From NCBI GenBank assembly GCA_934754335.1, contig CAKVHY010000009.1, forward strand, positions 1 to 41,540: a stretch of DNA of 41,540 nucleotides. Direction: 5' to 3'. This stretch comes from an uncultured Clostridia bacterium (lineage in GTDB: Bacteria > Bacillota > Clostridia > Christensenellales > UBA1242). Below, one piece after another: positions 37,832 to 41,540 of the stretch. A program made the position numbers and the translations under genes. The first letter of the stretch is position 1. Each line of letters begins with the position of its first letter. Under the pieces are notes generated by a model. It searched no databases. It saw nothing but the letters and a program-made list of their open reading frames with translations, and was not told where the DNA came from.

Positions 37832-38839
37832 ATGTCGTTTGCTTACACTGCAAAAATGGAAGTTTTAAATAATAAAATCGAAAACGATTGTTGTTCGATT
37901 GCTTTTTTGAGCGCTATTATTAAAACTGCAGGCGAGATATCTTTAGACAATCAACATAATTTAAAGGTTGAAATTTTAACAGAACTTGAAAGTTTATTTG
38001 AAAGAATTGATGGGGTGATTTTCCAATATTATGGCAAACATTGCTCAGTTTCTAAGATCGAAGATGTGGATATTGTTAAAATTCCAAGATTTAAAATAGA
38101 GTTGCCGGGTGAAATTGTAGATAAATTACTTGTTGATTTGGGCATTATGAATGTTTTAAATGGTGGACTTAACGATATAAACGAAACAATTGCTAATTTT
38201 ATAATTGCAGACGATTGTTGTAAAAGAGCATATGTTATGGGGGCATTTGTTGGCTGTGCAACAAGTAATATTAGGATTAAAAGTTATTCTAATGCGGTGG
38301 CAAATAGTAGTGGATATCATTTAGAATTTGTTTTTTCAAAAGAAAAACTGGCTGAAGATTTTTTAAAACTGCTTTCATTTTTTGATATTAAGGCAAAAAA
38401 GACAAAAAGGAAGAAATCTTTTTTAGTTTATATTAAAGAATATCAGTTGATTTGTGATACTCTTGCTTTGGTTGGCGCAAATAGGGCAGTACTAGAATTG
38501 CAGAATGAGGCGGCAATTAGAGATTTAAGAAATAATATTAATAGGCAAACGAACTGCTTAAATGCAAATATTGCAAAAACAGTGAATGCTAGTGTTAAGC
38601 AATTAAACGCAATTAAAGTTATTCAAGAAGAAGTTGGTCTAGAGAGTTTAGATGAAGAACTTATGGAACTTTGTTTAATTAGACTTGCAAATCCAGATGA
38701 AAGTTTGGAGAGTTTGAGAAAACTTTATAAATATAATATTACAAAGAGTGGGCTTAACCATAGATTTAATAAATTGATTGCAAAGGCTGAAAAAATAGAA
38801 AAAGAAAAGAATGTAAGACCAGAAAGCGTTTGGTTGTAA
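37832..38839 (+). CDS. whiA: DNA-binding protein WhiA
   Basis: 335 residues. The LAGLIDADG-like N-terminal fold spans about 1-220 (FLSAIIKTAGEI, then YVMGAFVGCATSNI). The C-terminal helix-turn-helix is at about 240-320 (NRQTNCLNANIAKTVNASVKQL, then ELCLIRLANPDESLESL and KSGLNHRFNKL). WhiA binds DNA and affects cell division and, in Streptomyces, sporulation. GGGAGA lies inside the end of the PHP gene as ribosome site. The genes rapZ and yvcK, usually found between PHP and whiA in Firmicutes, are absent here. A terminator follows at 38895. Confidence 0.95.
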   Translation: MSFAYTAKMEVLNNKIENDCCSIAFLSAIIKTAGEISLDNQHNLKVEILTELESLFERIDGVIFQYYGKHCSVSKIEDVDIVKIPRFKIELPGEIVDKLLVDLGIMNVLNGGLNDINETIANFIIADDCCKRAYVMGAFVGCATSNIRIKSYSNAVANSSGYHLEFVFSKEKLAEDFLKLLSFFDIKAKKTKRKKSFLVYIKEYQLICDTLALVGANRAVLELQNEAAIRDLRNNINRQTNCLNANIAKTVNASVKQLNAIKVIQEEVGLESLDEELMELCLIRLANPDESLESLRKLYKYNITKSGLNHRFNKLIAKAEKIEKEKNVRPESVWL

Positions 38840-38894
38840 AGATTTTTCTATTTTTAATGAATTTATATAAAAATATATAATATATATATAATAT

Positions 38895-38917
38895 AATACC
38901 TAATCACTTTAGGTATT
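38895..38917 (+). terminator. Terminator of whiA
   Basis: AATACCTAA (38895-38903) pairs with TTAGGTATT (38909-38917), followed by TTTTTTG. An AT dinucleotide run precedes it. Confidence 0.85.
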
Positions 38918-38920
38918 TTT

Positions 38921-39163
38921 TGTTTTTGAGTAGTCAAATTATCCTAAATTTTAATTTTTAATCAAAAATTTTAAAGAAATTTTAAAAACATTTTAAATTT
39001 TTAGAAAAAAGTTGGTGAAATTTTAGAAAAAAATAGGGTCAAAAATATCATTTTTTAATAAAATTTGGAGGTTTTAACCGCAAAAAAAGAAACGCACGGA
39101 AGGGTGGGGGTTAAAACGGTTAAAAATTTTTAAAAAAACTTTAAAATTATTTGAAAAAATGTG
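38921..39163. other. Very AT-rich upstream region of the 23S rRNA promoter
   Basis: No gene is seen. A GC-richer island at 39066-39120 carries competing inverted repeats: GTTTTAACC (39071-39079) with GGTTAAAAC (39109-39117), or TTTTAACCG (39072-39080) with CGGTTAAAA (39117-39125). The last 40 nt (A and T runs) look like an UP element for the promoter at 39164. Confidence 0.6.
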
Positions 39164-39192
39164 TTGACATAAGTATTTTAGGGTGGTAAACT
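39164..39192 (+). promoter_or_regulatory. rrn-type promoter directly upstream of 23S rRNA
   Basis: TTGACA (39164-39169), 17-bp spacer, TAAACT (39187-39192), with A/T tracts just upstream that could bind the polymerase alpha subunit. This is one of the strongest promoters in the window. Confidence 0.85.
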
Positions 39193-39554
39193 ATCACCGC
39201 ACACATCAAGAGAAGGTAATTCAATTGAGGTTGCAAACAAAATATGGTTAAAGTTAATTTAGATTGCTTTAACAAAGAGTACATTGACAACTGCATATTT
39301 AATAAGTATTGAACAAATATAAACAACGAGTAAAAAATTTTTAGATTTAAAAATTTTAATTATTTTCGATAATAGTTTTTAATAAACTAAGTTAACGTAA
39401 GTAATACAAATTGTTTTCACGAAAATACAATTTCTATTCATTAGAAACAATTTTTGCGTAAGTTATAGTTCAAGCGTTTACTTATATATATCTGTAAAAA
39501 GAAACATTAGTAAAGTAGAGAATTTTTTTAAAATTCAAGGAATTCGACAAATAC
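39193..39554 (+). other. 23S rRNA leader with a boxA-like element
   Basis: About 360 nt of untranslated leader. GTACATTGACAACTGCATA (39279-39297) resembles the boxA-type antitermination signal and spacer sequence that precedes 23S in Clostridial rrn operons. No tRNA and no 16S 3' end are present. The half of the 23S processing stem that pairs across the gene should lie close to 39520-39554, but its partner is outside the window. Confidence 0.6.

Positions 39555-41540
<1,986 letters not shown>

Noticed and set aside
38860..38900. AT dinucleotide run as a possible origin or special element
   Set aside because: Simple AT-rich sequence next to a terminator; no DnaA boxes or other origin marks are near.

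Overview
The window is about 41.5 kb of AT-rich bacterial chromosome. The low GC, TGA used as a stop (for example 5591-5593), sigma-A-type promoters, strong Shine-Dalgarno sequences and gene pairs such as dnaE-pfkA and murB-PHP-whiA all point to a low-GC Gram-positive bacterium (Bacillota, Clostridia-like, probably an uncultured lineage). Lipoproteins, signal peptidase I, an Lgt-like enzyme and BclA-like collagen proteins fit a monoderm surface. No species can be named from the sequence.

Layout. 1-651: an IS200-type single-strand transposon carrying only tnpA. 689-4163 (minus): a 23S rRNA uracil methyltransferase and a U32/DUF3656 protein, two RNA-modification genes. 4292-6261: a CoA-dependent acyltransferase overlapping a zinc-ribbon membrane protein. 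6329-6724 (minus): an unrecognised small protein. 6943-11477: dnaE and pfkA. 11520-12302 (minus): a short-chain dehydrogenase. 12571-14880: ftsH. 15068-18150: three unrecognised envelope proteins, two of them repeat-rich and in one operon. 18251-20639 (minus): a CadC-type metal sensor and a Zn/Cd/Pb P-type ATPase, with a promoter spanned by two matched operators. 20887-23199: a small membrane protein, then an AbrB-type regulator translationally coupled to an ABC exporter. 23408-24517: a modular collagen-like protein. 24583-28115 (minus): GNAT, SUFU-domain, cytidine deaminase-like, SIMPL and ADP-ribosylglycohydrolase genes. 28356-30557: small membrane proteins, tRNA-Gly(CCC) and a double-HTH regulator. 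30558-31071: three 11-bp-phased direct repeats, hairpins, tRNA-Arg(TCG) and a decayed tRNA-Arg copy. 31174-34167: signal peptidase I, a second collagen-like protein, a DUF4190-like protein, an Lgt-family protein and a Cys-rich mini-protein. 34270-38839: uvrC, murB, a PHP phosphoesterase and whiA. 39164-41540: an rrn-type promoter, a leader, and the first ~1986 nt of a 23S rRNA gene with no 16S gene ahead of it.

Most of the window is housekeeping sequence. The parts most worth attention are the 23S rRNA gene that appears unlinked from 16S, the uncharacterised envelope module at 15-18 kb, the modular collagen proteins, the paired CadC operators, the 11-bp-phased repeat array with a possible short transcript next to a decayed tRNA, and the mini-ORF and terminator pressed against the lgt start. 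I see no convincing new defence or mobile system, no CRISPR array and no prophage. All assignments are by reading motifs; no database search was run.
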